A DNA stretch of 64,000 nt from Methanolobus vulcani (lineage in GTDB: Archaea > Halobacteriota > Methanosarcinia > Methanosarcinales > Methanosarcinaceae). Within the stretch, counting starts at the first letter, position 1. Each line of letters opens with the position of its first letter. Below are positions 25,377 to 34,640 of the stretch, piece by piece. A model generated the notes under the pieces. It ran no database searches. It saw nothing but the letters and a program-made list of their open reading frames with translations, and was not told the origin of the DNA. Position numbers and translations under genes: made by a program. Location: contig NZ_VIAQ01000010.1 in the NCBI RefSeq assembly GCF_006546655.1, positions 22,112 to 86,111 on the forward strand. The letters are read 5' to 3'.

Positions 25377-26963
25377 ATGGATGTTGATATAAAACGTGGC
25401 TATGAGATCCTCCCGAACAACACTATAATCTTCGGGATCAGGATTACCAATAATACAGATATTGCTATTTCTGATGTGCAGGTTATTCTTGATTATAATG
25501 AATCTGTTTTCGAGTTACAGGAAGATAGAATACTGAAACTGGGAAACATCCCGCCAACCATTGCAAAAACTGCAAAATTTGTCCTGAAGCCCACGACATG
25601 TATCCATAACGAAAAGATAGAAGCGAGTATAATATATCGTGATACTAACCGCGAAAAGCATATGGTTGCCATGCAGGCAAAAGAAGTTCATTGTATTGTC
25701 CCTTTCCTGAACGCAAAGCCATTTACAAGAGAGGACTTTCTTCAATTATCCGGCACATGGAACACTGTTGACCTTGGAATTAATTTTGAAGATATTAGTG
25801 CAGAACAGATAATATCTTTCCTGATGCAGACCTGTGCAAGAAATCTCTATGCTGTAGATGGATATGCAATCAAAGAAGGTAGCGTACTCCATTTTTCAAG
25901 TGAAGCAACAGACAGTAATACTCATTACCTGCTGACATCCCTGATAAAAGAAAATGCAGGACTGACCCAGATTATGTTCAGGGCAGCTTCTGACAGGAAG
26001 TCAGGGTTAGATGGTTTTCTCAATGAGATCGTGTCCGGGCTCAAAAATCTTGTCAGTACAGTCAATTCTGCAAATGATATAGGGTTCATCAAAAAAAAGC
26101 TGATAACCAATATTATAGATACAGTAGTTCCGAGAAGCAATTTATCGACTGGAAACAATGGATTTTCGGTAAATACTAAAAGAGATCTAATGCAAAAAAG
26201 CAGGTCAAATGACCTTAAAGGGGATAAGCAAAATTACCTGAAACCTGAAGATGTCGATGTTGCCAGAATGTATGATTCTTATTTGAAAGAGGTTAAAAAT
26301 AAGCCTGATACCAAAATAGCTGCCAGCACGGATTCAGACATTTCAGATTCTTCATATCCCCAGGAACTTTTTACTTCTGAAAGAGAGCTAAGAAACGTCC
26401 GCAGCACCAGCCCTACCAGAAAAGAAAAAGCGACTGAAAAGAGACCTGAAAGATCAAAGAAAAAAATGCTAAGACAGGCATTGGTCATTGCTTTTGTTTT
26501 GTTAAGTGCTGTGCTTCTGATACAAAATACAGGATTAAAAGAAAGAATCGCAGGAGAATACGCTTCATCGTCATCCGCTTCTGCGGAGAATGTTGTTATA
26601 ACCTTTTTCAATGCTACAAATGAAGGTGATTTTACCACTGCTTTCAATCTATGCGAGGGACAGGATTTCCTTGTGCCTGCAAGTATCAAGATGATTTTAG
26701 CCAACAATGGAATAGAAGCAGGTGGAATCAAAGAGTTCAATATAGTGTCAACAACTGTTGCAGATGACCTTGCGTTTATTGAAAGTAATTGTACCGCAGT
26801 CACCTTTGACACCGTGGGAAATGAGAATGATCCGATTGTCATTTCCGTATATTTCCAGTTGCAAAAAAGCGATTCGAGCTGGGTTATTACAGGAATAGCA
26901 TTCGACCAGCCTTATGGAACTGGTGCAGGTGAAAATGAAACTGGTGAAGATGAGCAAGAATGA
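25377..26963 (+). CDS. Membrane-anchored protein with CARDB-like and DUF4878-like domains
   Basis: A 528-residue protein with one transmembrane helix (about 363-382) between a large N-terminal and a smaller C-terminal part. Residues 1-about 110 form a beta-sandwich with FGIRITNNTDIAISDVQVIL, similar to CARDB. The middle is mixed and ends in a charged Lys/Arg/Ser-rich linker. After the helix comes ENVVITFFNATNEGDFTTAF, the opening of an NTF2-like DUF4878 domain, ending in an acidic tail. No signal peptide precedes the N-terminal domain, so which side faces outward is unclear. A TATA-like TATTTATATG about 30 nt before the ATG implies a nearly leaderless message. Confidence 0.7.
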   Translation: MDVDIKRGYEILPNNTIIFGIRITNNTDIAISDVQVILDYNESVFELQEDRILKLGNIPPTIAKTAKFVLKPTTCIHNEKIEASIIYRDTNREKHMVAMQAKEVHCIVPFLNAKPFTREDFLQLSGTWNTVDLGINFEDISAEQIISFLMQTCARNLYAVDGYAIKEGSVLHFSSEATDSNTHYLLTSLIKENAGLTQIMFRAASDRKSGLDGFLNEIVSGLKNLVSTVNSANDIGFIKKKLITNIIDTVVPRSNLSTGNNGFSVNTKRDLMQKSRSNDLKGDKQNYLKPEDVDVARMYDSYLKEVKNKPDTKIAASTDSDISDSSYPQELFTSERELRNVRSTSPTRKEKATEKRPERSKKKMLRQALVIAFVLLSAVLLIQNTGLKERIAGEYASSSSASAENVVITFFNATNEGDFTTAFNLCEGQDFLVPASIKMILANNGIEAGGIKEFNIVSTTVADDLAFIESNCTAVTFDTVGNENDPIVISVYFQLQKSDSSWVITGIAFDQPYGTGAGENETGEDEQE

Positions 26964-26999
26964 ATGATTATCTTTTAATTGCAATCATATCAAAACGCA

Positions 27000-27446
27000 T
27001 CAAATTGTTCCCTTTTCTGTAATTCTTTCAAGAAAATGCTTGTTATACCTGTCCTCATAGTATTTCCAGTCAAGATACATTGACATGATGTAGCACTCTA
27101 CATCCACACGCATACCTTCATGCCGTGAAAATATCAGGACATTTGGCCTTATTATCTCAAAATTTAGAACATAACCTGTGTCATTGATCACGATAAGGTC
27201 CAGTTTATCACTTTTCAGCAGGTCGGAAAGCTCATTTATCAGGTCAATCCGTTTGTAGATCCTTTCTTTTTCCGTTAGTGTCTCAGAAAGATAAACACCG
27301 ATGTCCACATCACTCAACGGACCTGCCGTGTCCTCTGCAACCGAACCAAAAAGGTAGGCAAGCTCAACAGATTCTTCTTTACGAAAGAATTCTCTCAGAA
27401 GAGGAAGAAGTTCTTCTTTGTTAAGACACGGAGCTCTTTCTATCAT
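27000..27446 (-). CDS. Minimal nucleotidyltransferase (MNT), without its HEPN partner
   Basis: A 148-residue nucleotidyltransferase with GS (34-35), the catalytic DVD of SDVDIG (Asp46, Asp48) and the third carboxylate in KLDLIVI (Asp83). MntA antitoxins of this type AMPylate the HEPN ribonuclease HepT, whose gene normally lies alongside. Here the neighbours are an envelope protein on one side and 330 nt of non-coding sequence then a methyltransferase on the other; I find no HEPN-like reading frame. It is thus an orphan, or acts on a HEPN protein elsewhere. No ribosome site is evident. Confidence 0.85.
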   Translation of the reverse strand: MIERAPCLNKEELLPLLREFFRKEESVELAYLFGSVAEDTAGPLSDVDIGVYLSETLTEKERIYKRIDLINELSDLLKSDKLDLIVINDTGYVLNFEIIRPNVLIFSRHEGMRVDVECYIMSMYLDWKYYEDRYNKHFLERITEKGTI

Positions 27447-27592
27447 GATAAAAACGACAAGGATTTCTAAATTTTTCTATGTGTTTTTAAGTAATAAAGA
27501 TTGAGTGATGTTGAGTTTATGGGTGACCACATTTTATGTGGGGTTTTGTAGTCACCTGCGTATAAGTTTACAATAGAGCATTTTCAGGGTTT

Positions 27593-27707
27593 ATCGTTAA
27601 GCAAAATCGTTAACTGGGGTTAACGATAGAATTTGCCGTGAATTAGGCCTATTGACAAGTATTTTTGTCCTGAATTTTGCTATCGTTAAATCGTAAAGTT
27701 AACGATA
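27593..27707. promoter_or_regulatory. Cluster of ATCGTTAA palindromes
   Basis: The 329-nt gap 27447-27775 contains five ATCGTTAA/TTAACGAT units. One stands alone (27593-27600). Two form a 9-bp inverted repeat around TGGG (27606-27627), extended outward by GCAAA/TTTGC. Two more form a 9-bp inverted repeat around 9 nt (27681-27707). A separate hairpin, CCACAT-TTT-ATGTGG, lies near 27518-27533. The cluster is 150-260 nt upstream of the MNT start and downstream of the methyltransferase. It could be a set of operators or a binding site for a DNA-organising protein. Confidence 0.45.
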
Positions 27708-27775
27708 ACTCACCTTATGAAGAAGAATCGTAAACTTTGTGGGAACTTTCAATCAAAATATTCCAGCATCATAAC

Positions 27776-28333
27776 TCAAGCTTTTCCCAACAACACAACC
27801 TTATTAGGAAACATCTTCGGCCTGTCCACTACCACAAACCCGACCTTACCGGCAATATCAAGCATCTCACCAAATGCCTGTTTTGAAACATGCATCGGTG
27901 GCTCAACTATGAGAATACTGCCATCTTTTCTAATCAAGGAAGACAGTTCCCTGAAGAAACTCTCCTTATCCGGCAGTTCGTGAACAACGTAGAAAAGAAA
28001 AACAAAGTCAAACTCCCCGGATACTCCTATTCTGTCACTTTCGCATTTGTGAAGCTCTATATTCAGTTCTTCCCCAGACAGCTTGATCTTCTCTTTTACC
28101 TTCTGAAGCATGCCTTCCTGAAGATCAACTGCCACCACACGACCGCTTTTTCCGACCATCCGACCCATGTCCATTGTGAAAAATCCCGGACCGCAGCCAA
28201 TTTCCAGAACTTCCATCCCTTCCCTGACATAGGGACCGAGTATCTTCTGCGGATTCTGCAGCCATCTGCGAATCCTGTTATCGAGGCTGCCGGACTTTTC
28301 TACAGGGCATACGTTGGTTTTGTCGTGGGACAT
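27776..28333 (-). CDS. Class I SAM-dependent methyltransferase
   Basis: A 185-residue Rossmann-fold methyltransferase. Motif I is VLEIGCGPGFFT, the acidic ribose-binding residue is in VVAVDLQEGM, and later motifs are FDFVFLFYVVHELPD and GSILIVEPP. The architecture resembles UbiE/ArsM-like small-molecule methyltransferases. Substrate cannot be told; the paired cysteines typical of ArsM are lacking. It starts 81 nt after the helicase gene ends on the same strand. No clear ribosome site is seen. Confidence 0.85.
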   Translation of the reverse strand: MSHDKTNVCPVEKSGSLDNRIRRWLQNPQKILGPYVREGMEVLEIGCGPGFFTMDMGRMVGKSGRVVAVDLQEGMLQKVKEKIKLSGEELNIELHKCESDRIGVSGEFDFVFLFYVVHELPDKESFFRELSSLIRKDGSILIVEPPMHVSKQAFGEMLDIAGKVGFVVVDRPKMFPNKVVLLGKA

Positions 28334-28414
28334 GTGAGGGTGCTCTTTTGGAGGGATTATTAGGAAGTTGGGTTTGTGGGGATAAATAAGCTTTCTATAG
28401 AGAAATAAAAAATA

Positions 28415-31400
28415 TCATCCAACTATGAGCCTTGCTGTTTCTCTTAATAAGTGTGCAGGCATTGGATACTTTAGCGACCATACAAAATTGATAGGTTTTT
28501 CACCTTCATGACTTACGTATTCCACCGGCCCCAAGAAATAATAAGGTTGAGATAAAGAATTGATACTTTTGTTTACTCTCACAAAAAGAAGAATTGTTTG
28601 ACCCATATCTTTGTGATTAATATATCTCTGTCCAGTTTTAGAATCAACCTTAGTTGATGCTTGACTTTGCCAATGGAAGAGATTTTCATTAATTGCATAA
28701 TCATTGTACATCGTAGTTGGAGAATAATCCTTTTCATTCTTGTTTAATGTGATGAAAAACACATCTGTCTTTTTATCTTTGATTGGCAGTACACCAGCCT
28801 GTACGGTATGATTATTTTGCAAATCAAAATACCCAAGTCCAGCAAGAGCTTCTGCTTGTGTGTATTTAGAATGCAAACTTAGAGATGAAACATATGGCAA
28901 TGTTATTTCAGGAGAAACATTTCTTATGATACTCTTTTTGAATTCTAACAGCATGATAATTTCATCATAGATTGTAGAATTATCTAGCAACTTAGAAAAC
29001 GCATCTTTTAATAAAGCAAACTTTTCCTTGTTCCAGATCGTTAGAACAAACATTGTCAAATAGTATCTTTCTTTTTCAGAGACAGCTGCTTCATCTATAT
29101 TTTTGCCAGATAGATACCTAAGAACACAATCGATGTAAGAGATATCATCTATATGTTGAATTCTTCTCAAGCCACTAGTTAATTTATCTTCATCGGGTTC
29201 ATTGAAATCATCTATGATTTGAGCTTCTGCTAGTGCTCTTGACCAGCACATCTTTTTGTAGATGTCATCAAGGTCTAAATTATAGTAATTTATGAAATTC
29301 TCAAAAGATAATTCCATTCCCGTGTCAGCAACAAAACTAGAAATTCTATTCACAATTGTTTGTCGCCTTAGATTAAGAGCTTGACTAATGTTATCTAATA
29401 TGTATTCCTTAGATTTCCTTTCTAATTCGATACTACAACCAGCAGGTAAATGTGGGAATCCTTGCTCGATTTCTAAAGCAATGTCTTGACCTATATTTTC
29501 AATCAATGTTTTGAACTTCAAATCAAATCTATAGTTTTTGTTCGCTTGACCCACAAAATCTAGTACTGTTAAGCAGTCTTTGTCATCGCTTAATCTAAGT
29601 CCACGTCCTAATTGTTGCAAGAATATTGTTAAACTTTCAGTGGGACGTAAAAAGAGAACGGTGTCGATTTCTGGAATGTCAACTCCTTCATTGTACAAAT
29701 CTACAACAAAAATAAAGTTAATCTCTTTGTTTAACAGCTTCTTTTGAACAGAGCTTCTTACATCTTTGGTAGAATCAGAAGTTAGATGCTCGCTTGGAAT
29801 ACCATATTTATTGAAGATTCCAGACATGTATTCTGCATGTGCTTTTGAAACACAGAAACCTAAACCTTTAGTGTTTCTGATATCCAATACCGTCTGTACA
29901 GTTTTCTCACAAATCATTTCTGCACGATGATTATCTGCAGTGTAAAGTTTGCTGAGTTCACTTTGAACATAACCACCACGTTGCCACTTCAACTTGGAAT
30001 AATCAACACTATCAGTAATACCAAAATATTGGAAAGGACACAACAACTTCCTATCTATCGCATCTGGTAAACGAATTTCTGCAGTTATGTGGTTATCAAA
30101 AAACGTTTTAACATCTAAATTATCAGCACGTTCTGGAGTTGCAGTTAAACCTAACAGACAGCTTGGATTTACATGATCTAAAAGGGATTTATAACTCGGC
30201 GCTGCTGCATGATGGAACTCATCTACTATAATATAATCAAAATATTCTGAATCTAAAAGATCATGAATTTCTTTTGAGTTATATGTTTGAATTGATGAAA
30301 ATATCTGTTCCGTATTTGCGGGAATATTTCCACCAACCATCATATCCCCAAAATTGTGATCTCTTAGAACCATTCTAAATGTGTACAGAGATTGCTTTAA
30401 TATCTCTTCTCTATGTGCTATGAACAATAAGCGTGGCTCTCTTTTGTGGGTTTCAAAAAACTCCTTCCTGAATTTCTTGAAATCAAAAGCTGCAATCATA
30501 GTTTTTCCAGTGCCTGTTGCAGCTACAATTAAGTGTTTGTTTCTATGTAGCTGACGTTCTGCCCATATTGATTCAAGAATTTCTTTTTGGAATGGATATG
30601 GCGTTAAATCAAAATTTGGCATCACAAATTCAGTGTTGCTATCGTATTTTTCTGCTTGTAACGCCTTTATCAATCTAGACTTGTCATCTTTATTATAGGT
30701 TTCAAATTCCCTATCATTCCAATAAGTATCAAAAGTAGCTTTTATTTTAACCCACTGAAAAGGCTGCTCATACTGACTAATTTTGATGTTCCATTCCAAT
30801 CCATCAGTAAGTGCTGCATTAGAGATGTTAGAAGAACCAATATATGCAGAAGAAAAACCAGTTTGCCTTTCAAACAGATAGGCTTTTGCGTGTAATCTTG
30901 TCCTTCTAGTATCATAACTTACTTTTAAAGTTGTATTTGGCAAATTTTCTAAAAATTCAATTGCCTTTGAATCCGTTGCACCCATATAACTGGTTGTTAT
31001 AACTCTTAATTCACTTCCTTTTCTTGAAGTGAACTCCTTTAGCTCTTCTTGGAGTATTCTGATGCCACTCCATTTAATGAATGAACAGAGGATATCCACT
31101 CGATCAGACGACAAAATCTCTTTTTTAAGTTGAGAAACTAACGAAGGATCCTGCCTTGTGCCTGTGAGTAATGCACCTAAAGAAAGTGGAGTATCGGGAC
31201 GTGAGAAATCAACACTCAGGTTTTCATCTAAAACTGCCATGAGTTTTTCAGCAGTTTCAGAGACATCTAAACCTTGAGTTTCGATACCATACCGATTTAA
31301 AATATCTACTATTTCATTGCATAGTTCTATCTGTTTATCGATTTTTGATTTTCCATCCTTATCGCCTTTAATCTCAGATAAAGCATGAGAAAGGACTCGA

Positions 31401-31534
31401 TACAGATATTGTGCTAAATAATCGTTGCTGTCAGCATCATTTAGCCGTGATAAATGTTTATGTTTGTCATCAATGTTGAACAAGTTTTCAGAAAGAAATT
31501 CATTTACAATATGTTCATACAATCCTGATTTCAT
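28415..31534 (-). CDS. PLD-nuclease/DEAD helicase with DUF3427-type C-terminus
   Basis: A large protein of about 1039 residues. An N-terminal helical part (about 1-140) is followed by a phospholipase-D-like nuclease domain with RLHAKAYLFE (His near 213) and YIGSSNISNAAL; a superfamily-2 helicase with ATGTGKT (about 340), DEFHH (about 436), LTATP and QQLGRGLR (about 640); and a C-terminal part (about 780 onward) with the DUF3427 pattern, including AEALAGLGYF and HWQSQAST. This architecture is common in bacterial defence and restriction settings. ATG at 31534 is the first AUG; TTG at 31555 is the alternative. The gene is visibly more AT-rich than its neighbours, which suggests transfer. Confidence 0.85.
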   Translation of the reverse strand: MKSGLYEHIVNEFLSENLFNIDDKHKHLSRLNDADSNDYLAQYLYRVLSHALSEIKGDKDGKSKIDKQIELCNEIVDILNRYGIETQGLDVSETAEKLMAVLDENLSVDFSRPDTPLSLGALLTGTRQDPSLVSQLKKEILSSDRVDILCSFIKWSGIRILQEELKEFTSRKGSELRVITTSYMGATDSKAIEFLENLPNTTLKVSYDTRRTRLHAKAYLFERQTGFSSAYIGSSNISNAALTDGLEWNIKISQYEQPFQWVKIKATFDTYWNDREFETYNKDDKSRLIKALQAEKYDSNTEFVMPNFDLTPYPFQKEILESIWAERQLHRNKHLIVAATGTGKTMIAAFDFKKFRKEFFETHKREPRLLFIAHREEILKQSLYTFRMVLRDHNFGDMMVGGNIPANTEQIFSSIQTYNSKEIHDLLDSEYFDYIIVDEFHHAAAPSYKSLLDHVNPSCLLGLTATPERADNLDVKTFFDNHITAEIRLPDAIDRKLLCPFQYFGITDSVDYSKLKWQRGGYVQSELSKLYTADNHRAEMICEKTVQTVLDIRNTKGLGFCVSKAHAEYMSGIFNKYGIPSEHLTSDSTKDVRSSVQKKLLNKEINFIFVVDLYNEGVDIPEIDTVLFLRPTESLTIFLQQLGRGLRLSDDKDCLTVLDFVGQANKNYRFDLKFKTLIENIGQDIALEIEQGFPHLPAGCSIELERKSKEYILDNISQALNLRRQTIVNRISSFVADTGMELSFENFINYYNLDLDDIYKKMCWSRALAEAQIIDDFNEPDEDKLTSGLRRIQHIDDISYIDCVLRYLSGKNIDEAAVSEKERYYLTMFVLTIWNKEKFALLKDAFSKLLDNSTIYDEIIMLLEFKKSIIRNVSPEITLPYVSSLSLHSKYTQAEALAGLGYFDLQNNHTVQAGVLPIKDKKTDVFFITLNKNEKDYSPTTMYNDYAINENLFHWQSQASTKVDSKTGQRYINHKDMGQTILLFVRVNKSINSLSQPYYFLGPVEYVSHEGEKPINFVWSLKYPMPAHLLRETARLIVG

Positions 31535-31681
31535 AGCATCCACATTCACAATCAATATTTGTTAAGAGACTTATGTTAAGAATATATTAATAAATTGCTT
31601 TTGAAAGATAAGTTTACAAAAATCATATCCCAAATCCTAATATACACTCCCAAACAATTTACACCTCAGGAGAATCTTATC

Positions 31682-32977
31682 ATGAAAGTATCCATTATTG
31701 GTTCAGGCTACGTGGGTTCCGTCTCAGCCGCTTGTTTTGCAGAACTCGGGCATGAAGTTATCTGCATCGACATTGATGAGGAAAAAGTAAAACAAATCAA
31801 TGCTGGAACCGCACCTATCTGGGAAGAGGGATTGGATGAACTGCTGGCAAAGTACAGCCAGAAGACACTCATTGCCACATCGGATTATGATTATGCTGTT
31901 GAGAACTCCGATGCATCATTTATCTGCGTGGGAACTCCATCAGGGGAAGATGGAAGCATTGACCTCTCAATAGTCAAAGCTGCAAGTGCCAGCCTTGGGA
32001 AAGCTATTGCAAAGAAAGATCACTATCATGTAGTGGTTGTAAAGAGCACGGTCGTGCCTGAAACAACCGAGAAGGTCGTACTTCCGATAGTAGAAGAATA
32101 CTCCGGCAAAAAAGCAGGAAAGGACTTTGGCGTTGTGATGAACCCGGAGTTCCTCAGGGAAGGCAAGGCTGTCTATGACTTCATGCACCCTGACAAGATC
32201 GTGGTTGGTGCTATCGATGAGAGGTCCTATTTTGTTGTATCAGAACTCTATCGCAAGCTGGAATGTGAGATCACTCACACCAATCCAAGGACAGCAGAAA
32301 TGATCAAATACGTCAACAACTCCTTTTTGGCAACCAAGATATCCTTTGCCAACGAGGTAGGGAACATCTGCAAGCAGCTTGGAATCGATACATACGAGGT
32401 CATGGATGCCGTGGGAACAGACTTCAGGATTGAGCGCCAGTTCCTTAACTGCGGAGCGGGATTCGGCGGCTCATGCTTCCCTAAGGACGTAAAGGCACTC
32501 ATCGGCAAAGCGAACCAGATCGGATACGCCCCGGATCTTCTCCAGTCCGTTGTTGATGTAAATAACAGACAGCCCCTGAAGATGATCGAACTGCTTCAGG
32601 AAAAGATCGGTGAGCTCAAGAACAAGAGAATAGCCGTACTTGGTCTGGCCTTCAAGAACGACACCGATGATATAAGGGAATCCAGATCTATTCCGGTTAT
32701 CGATAAACTGCTGGAACTTGGGGCTGATATCGCTGCATACGACCCGATGGCTGAAGAGGGCATGAAAAAACTCTTCCACGATGTTGCATATTGTAAGAGC
32801 GCATCCGAAGCCCTGACAGAAGCTGATGGTTGTCTCATCATGACCGAATGGAACGAATTCAGGAACCTTGACAAAGAATTCGACCTCATGGGAAACCGTG
32901 TTGTCATCGACGGCAGGAAGCTTATCAATCCGGATAAACTTAGCACCGAGATCGACTACGTGGGCATCTGCTGGTAA
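31682..32977 (+). CDS. ugd: UDP-glucose/GDP-mannose 6-dehydrogenase
   Basis: A 431-residue NAD-dependent sugar-nucleotide dehydrogenase that oxidises C6 of UDP-glucose to the uronic acid for envelope glycans. The NAD motif is GSGYVG (8-13), the catalytic cysteine is in GFGGSCFPKD, and the C-terminal domain has GLAFKNDTDDIRESRS. Length is normal. The frame is open upstream to 31595, but AGGAGAA eight nt before the ATG at 31682 and the family N-terminus fix the start there. UDP-N-acetylmannosamine dehydrogenase activity cannot be excluded. No other glycan genes are nearby. Its end is more GC-rich than the preceding helicase. Confidence 0.93.
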   Translation: MKVSIIGSGYVGSVSAACFAELGHEVICIDIDEEKVKQINAGTAPIWEEGLDELLAKYSQKTLIATSDYDYAVENSDASFICVGTPSGEDGSIDLSIVKAASASLGKAIAKKDHYHVVVVKSTVVPETTEKVVLPIVEEYSGKKAGKDFGVVMNPEFLREGKAVYDFMHPDKIVVGAIDERSYFVVSELYRKLECEITHTNPRTAEMIKYVNNSFLATKISFANEVGNICKQLGIDTYEVMDAVGTDFRIERQFLNCGAGFGGSCFPKDVKALIGKANQIGYAPDLLQSVVDVNNRQPLKMIELLQEKIGELKNKRIAVLGLAFKNDTDDIRESRSIPVIDKLLELGADIAAYDPMAEEGMKKLFHDVAYCKSASEALTEADGCLIMTEWNEFRNLDKEFDLMGNRVVIDGRKLINPDKLSTEIDYVGICW

Positions 32978-32997
32978 GCAGATATTATCTCTTTTTT
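32966..32997 (+). terminator. ugd terminator with stop codon in the loop
   Basis: ATCTGCT (32966-32972) and AGCAGAT (32977-32983) form a perfect 7-bp stem around GGTA, which includes most of the TAA stop. CTCTTTTTT follows. Confidence 0.6.
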
Positions 32998-33157
32998 CAA
33001 AAGGTTATCAGGGACATGCACTGAACCTTTATTTCCCTAAAAAATCGCACCTATCACCCTGAACAAACAAAAATACTATGTCGTTGATGTTAATTCTGAA
33101 AATATAACTCTTCAATTATCCGACTAAAATCGAAGATTTTTAATACTCTGAGTAAAA

Positions 33158-33838
33158 ATGACAGGTCTGTTGGTGCAGACCATGAAAAACGACAAACAGG
33201 TAAAAGACGATATCAACGGCAGGTTACACTCTCTTGACCAGACCGTAAGAAGTGTGGAAAAACGACTGCGTGCAGTGGAACGCAGGCTATCTGTTGACGT
33301 GCCCGTGGAAGATACCATCCCGGAGTACGAGATAAATTTTGAGGAAGCACTTGAGAGCACAATGACTGAAATTGTCTCAATACGTACCGAGATGAACAAC
33401 CTGATACTAAACAGTTCCCATAACCACGAATATGAAACCAGACTTCAGGAACTCAACTCTGAGATAAGTAACCTTAATTCACAGATCATGGAACTGCGGG
33501 AAGAGAATAGCAAACTAACAGAGCAGTTCATGATAAAAGACTACTCGGAAACAGAAGAAATGCAGAATCTCTCTGTAGAAATCAGGAATGAGATATCAAA
33601 ACTGAACATGCGCCTGGAAAAAGCCGAAAATCACAACCGTATCAATATCGGTTCTGTAAAAGTACCTGTGGAACTCTCAGGCATCGTGGGAGCTGTCATC
33701 CTGGCACTTACCGGATTCCTCATCATGAATGGACAATGGAATGTCATAAAGTCAGCTTATTTCTCATTCGGCATTGCCCTTGTGTTTGCTGTTGCAGTGC
33801 TCATGAAGTTCTATCTGGTCAACAGAAGGACAACATGA
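33158..33838 (+). CDS. Coiled-coil membrane protein
   Basis: A 226-residue protein of no family I recognise. Residues about 10-165 are charged and heptad-patterned (RSVEKRLRAVERRL, LQELNSEISNLNSQIMELRE), a long coiled coil. Two transmembrane helices follow (about 176-193 and 201-218), ending in a short basic tail, so the coil is probably cytoplasmic. Met9 (33182) is an alternative start. It stands alone between ugd and a convergent pilin-like gene; the second copy of the dispersed repeat lies just downstream. A tethering or scaffold role is only a guess. Confidence 0.65.
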   Translation: MTGLLVQTMKNDKQVKDDINGRLHSLDQTVRSVEKRLRAVERRLSVDVPVEDTIPEYEINFEEALESTMTEIVSIRTEMNNLILNSSHNHEYETRLQELNSEISNLNSQIMELREENSKLTEQFMIKDYSETEEMQNLSVEIRNEISKLNMRLEKAENHNRINIGSVKVPVELSGIVGAVILALTGFLIMNGQWNVIKSAYFSFGIALVFAVAVLMKFYLVNRRTT

Positions 33839-33853
33839 AACTTGAATTATCTC

Positions 33854-34159
33854 GAAGGGTACGGCGAAGCCGGCGTTTTCCCACAAGACGAAACAAAAAG
33901 GTCTTAACAATGCCCAGAAATACTTTCTTCGCAGGACTTCTGTAGAATTGTCATTATAAATAAAATAATCATTGGAACAATCTTCTGTACAGAAGCATAG
34001 GAATATGCCGCCTTCGGCGGATGGTTACTTTGTTTTTAGCTTGCCGGTTGTTTTTGGGTAAATGAAAAAGAGCAATGTTTGTATCACTCATATCGACATA
34101 ACCAATTTTTGTATAATAGAAGAATGACTAAATGGTTACAAAATTAGAAAGAAGACTGA
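33854..34159 (+). repeat. Dispersed structured intergenic element, copy 2
   Basis: This fills the 340-nt gap between two convergent genes and matches copy 1 at 12557-12784. Its first hairpin is CGGC-GAA-GCCG (33862-33872). The shared 27-nt block is at 33872-33898 (one difference). The 39-nt block at 34006-34044 is identical to copy 1 and contains the CCGCC-TTC-GGCGG hairpin. The common end AAAATTAGAAA is near 34140-34150. This copy has about 75 nt more between the two blocks. On the minus strand its right end supplies the T-rich tract after the hairpin TGAGAAAA/TTTTCTCA that ends the neighbouring gene. Confidence 0.65.
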
Positions 34160-34178
34160 GAAAACCAGATAGATTTTC

Positions 34179-34610
34179 TCACACTTTCTTTACTTTCAGG
34201 AAATAATCGTTACTATAATCAAGATAGCCTTCCTGCATAACCTTGACAGAAAGGTATCCTTCGGTCTTACCCTGCGGGAGAGAGATGTTCAGCAACCTGT
34301 ACTGAAACTCACCGTCAGCATCTGTAATCCCGCCTGCAACTTTTTCTCTTGAAGGTCCCCATACAATGATATTTGCATCACCTATCAGCCTTCCGTCATT
34401 ATCAAAAACGTTTACCGTGAGATACGGGGAATCTCCCGTCCCGTTTGTAAGATTGAAACTGCTGCAATTGGAAGATGCAAACATAGTATCAGGAACAAAC
34501 GGCGTACTTGTAACAGCCGAGAGAATAGTATAGATACCTATCATTCCGATGATAGTGAGAATAACGATTCTTATGGGAAGGCCCACGGATGCAGATTCAT
34601 TATTAAACAT
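34179..34610 (-). CDS. Pilin-like membrane-anchored protein with Ig-like domain
   Basis: A 143-residue protein: a short polar head, one transmembrane helix (about 10-30, GLPIRIVILTIIGMIG), then an extracellular beta domain with YLTVNVFDNDGRLIGDANI and GGITDADGEFQYRL, like a carboxypeptidase-regulatory or Ig-like fold. The head-helix arrangement is similar to archaeal type IV pilins but no clear class III signal cleavage site is seen. TTG at 34619 is in frame upstream; the ATG at 34610 is chosen. It follows a paralogue by about 30 nt and probably shares its transcript. Confidence 0.65.
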   Translation of the reverse strand: MFNNESASVGLPIRIVILTIIGMIGIYTILSAVTSTPFVPDTMFASSNCSSFNLTNGTGDSPYLTVNVFDNDGRLIGDANIIVWGPSREKVAGGITDADGEFQYRLLNISLPQGKTEGYLSVKVMQEGYLDYSNDYFLKVKKV

Positions 34611-34640
34611 AAAAATCAAAAAAATAAAAAGATAGCAGGA

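Noticed and set aside
27593..27707. CRISPR array
   Set aside because: The repeated unit is only 8 bp, in both orientations, with unequal spacing and no cas genes.
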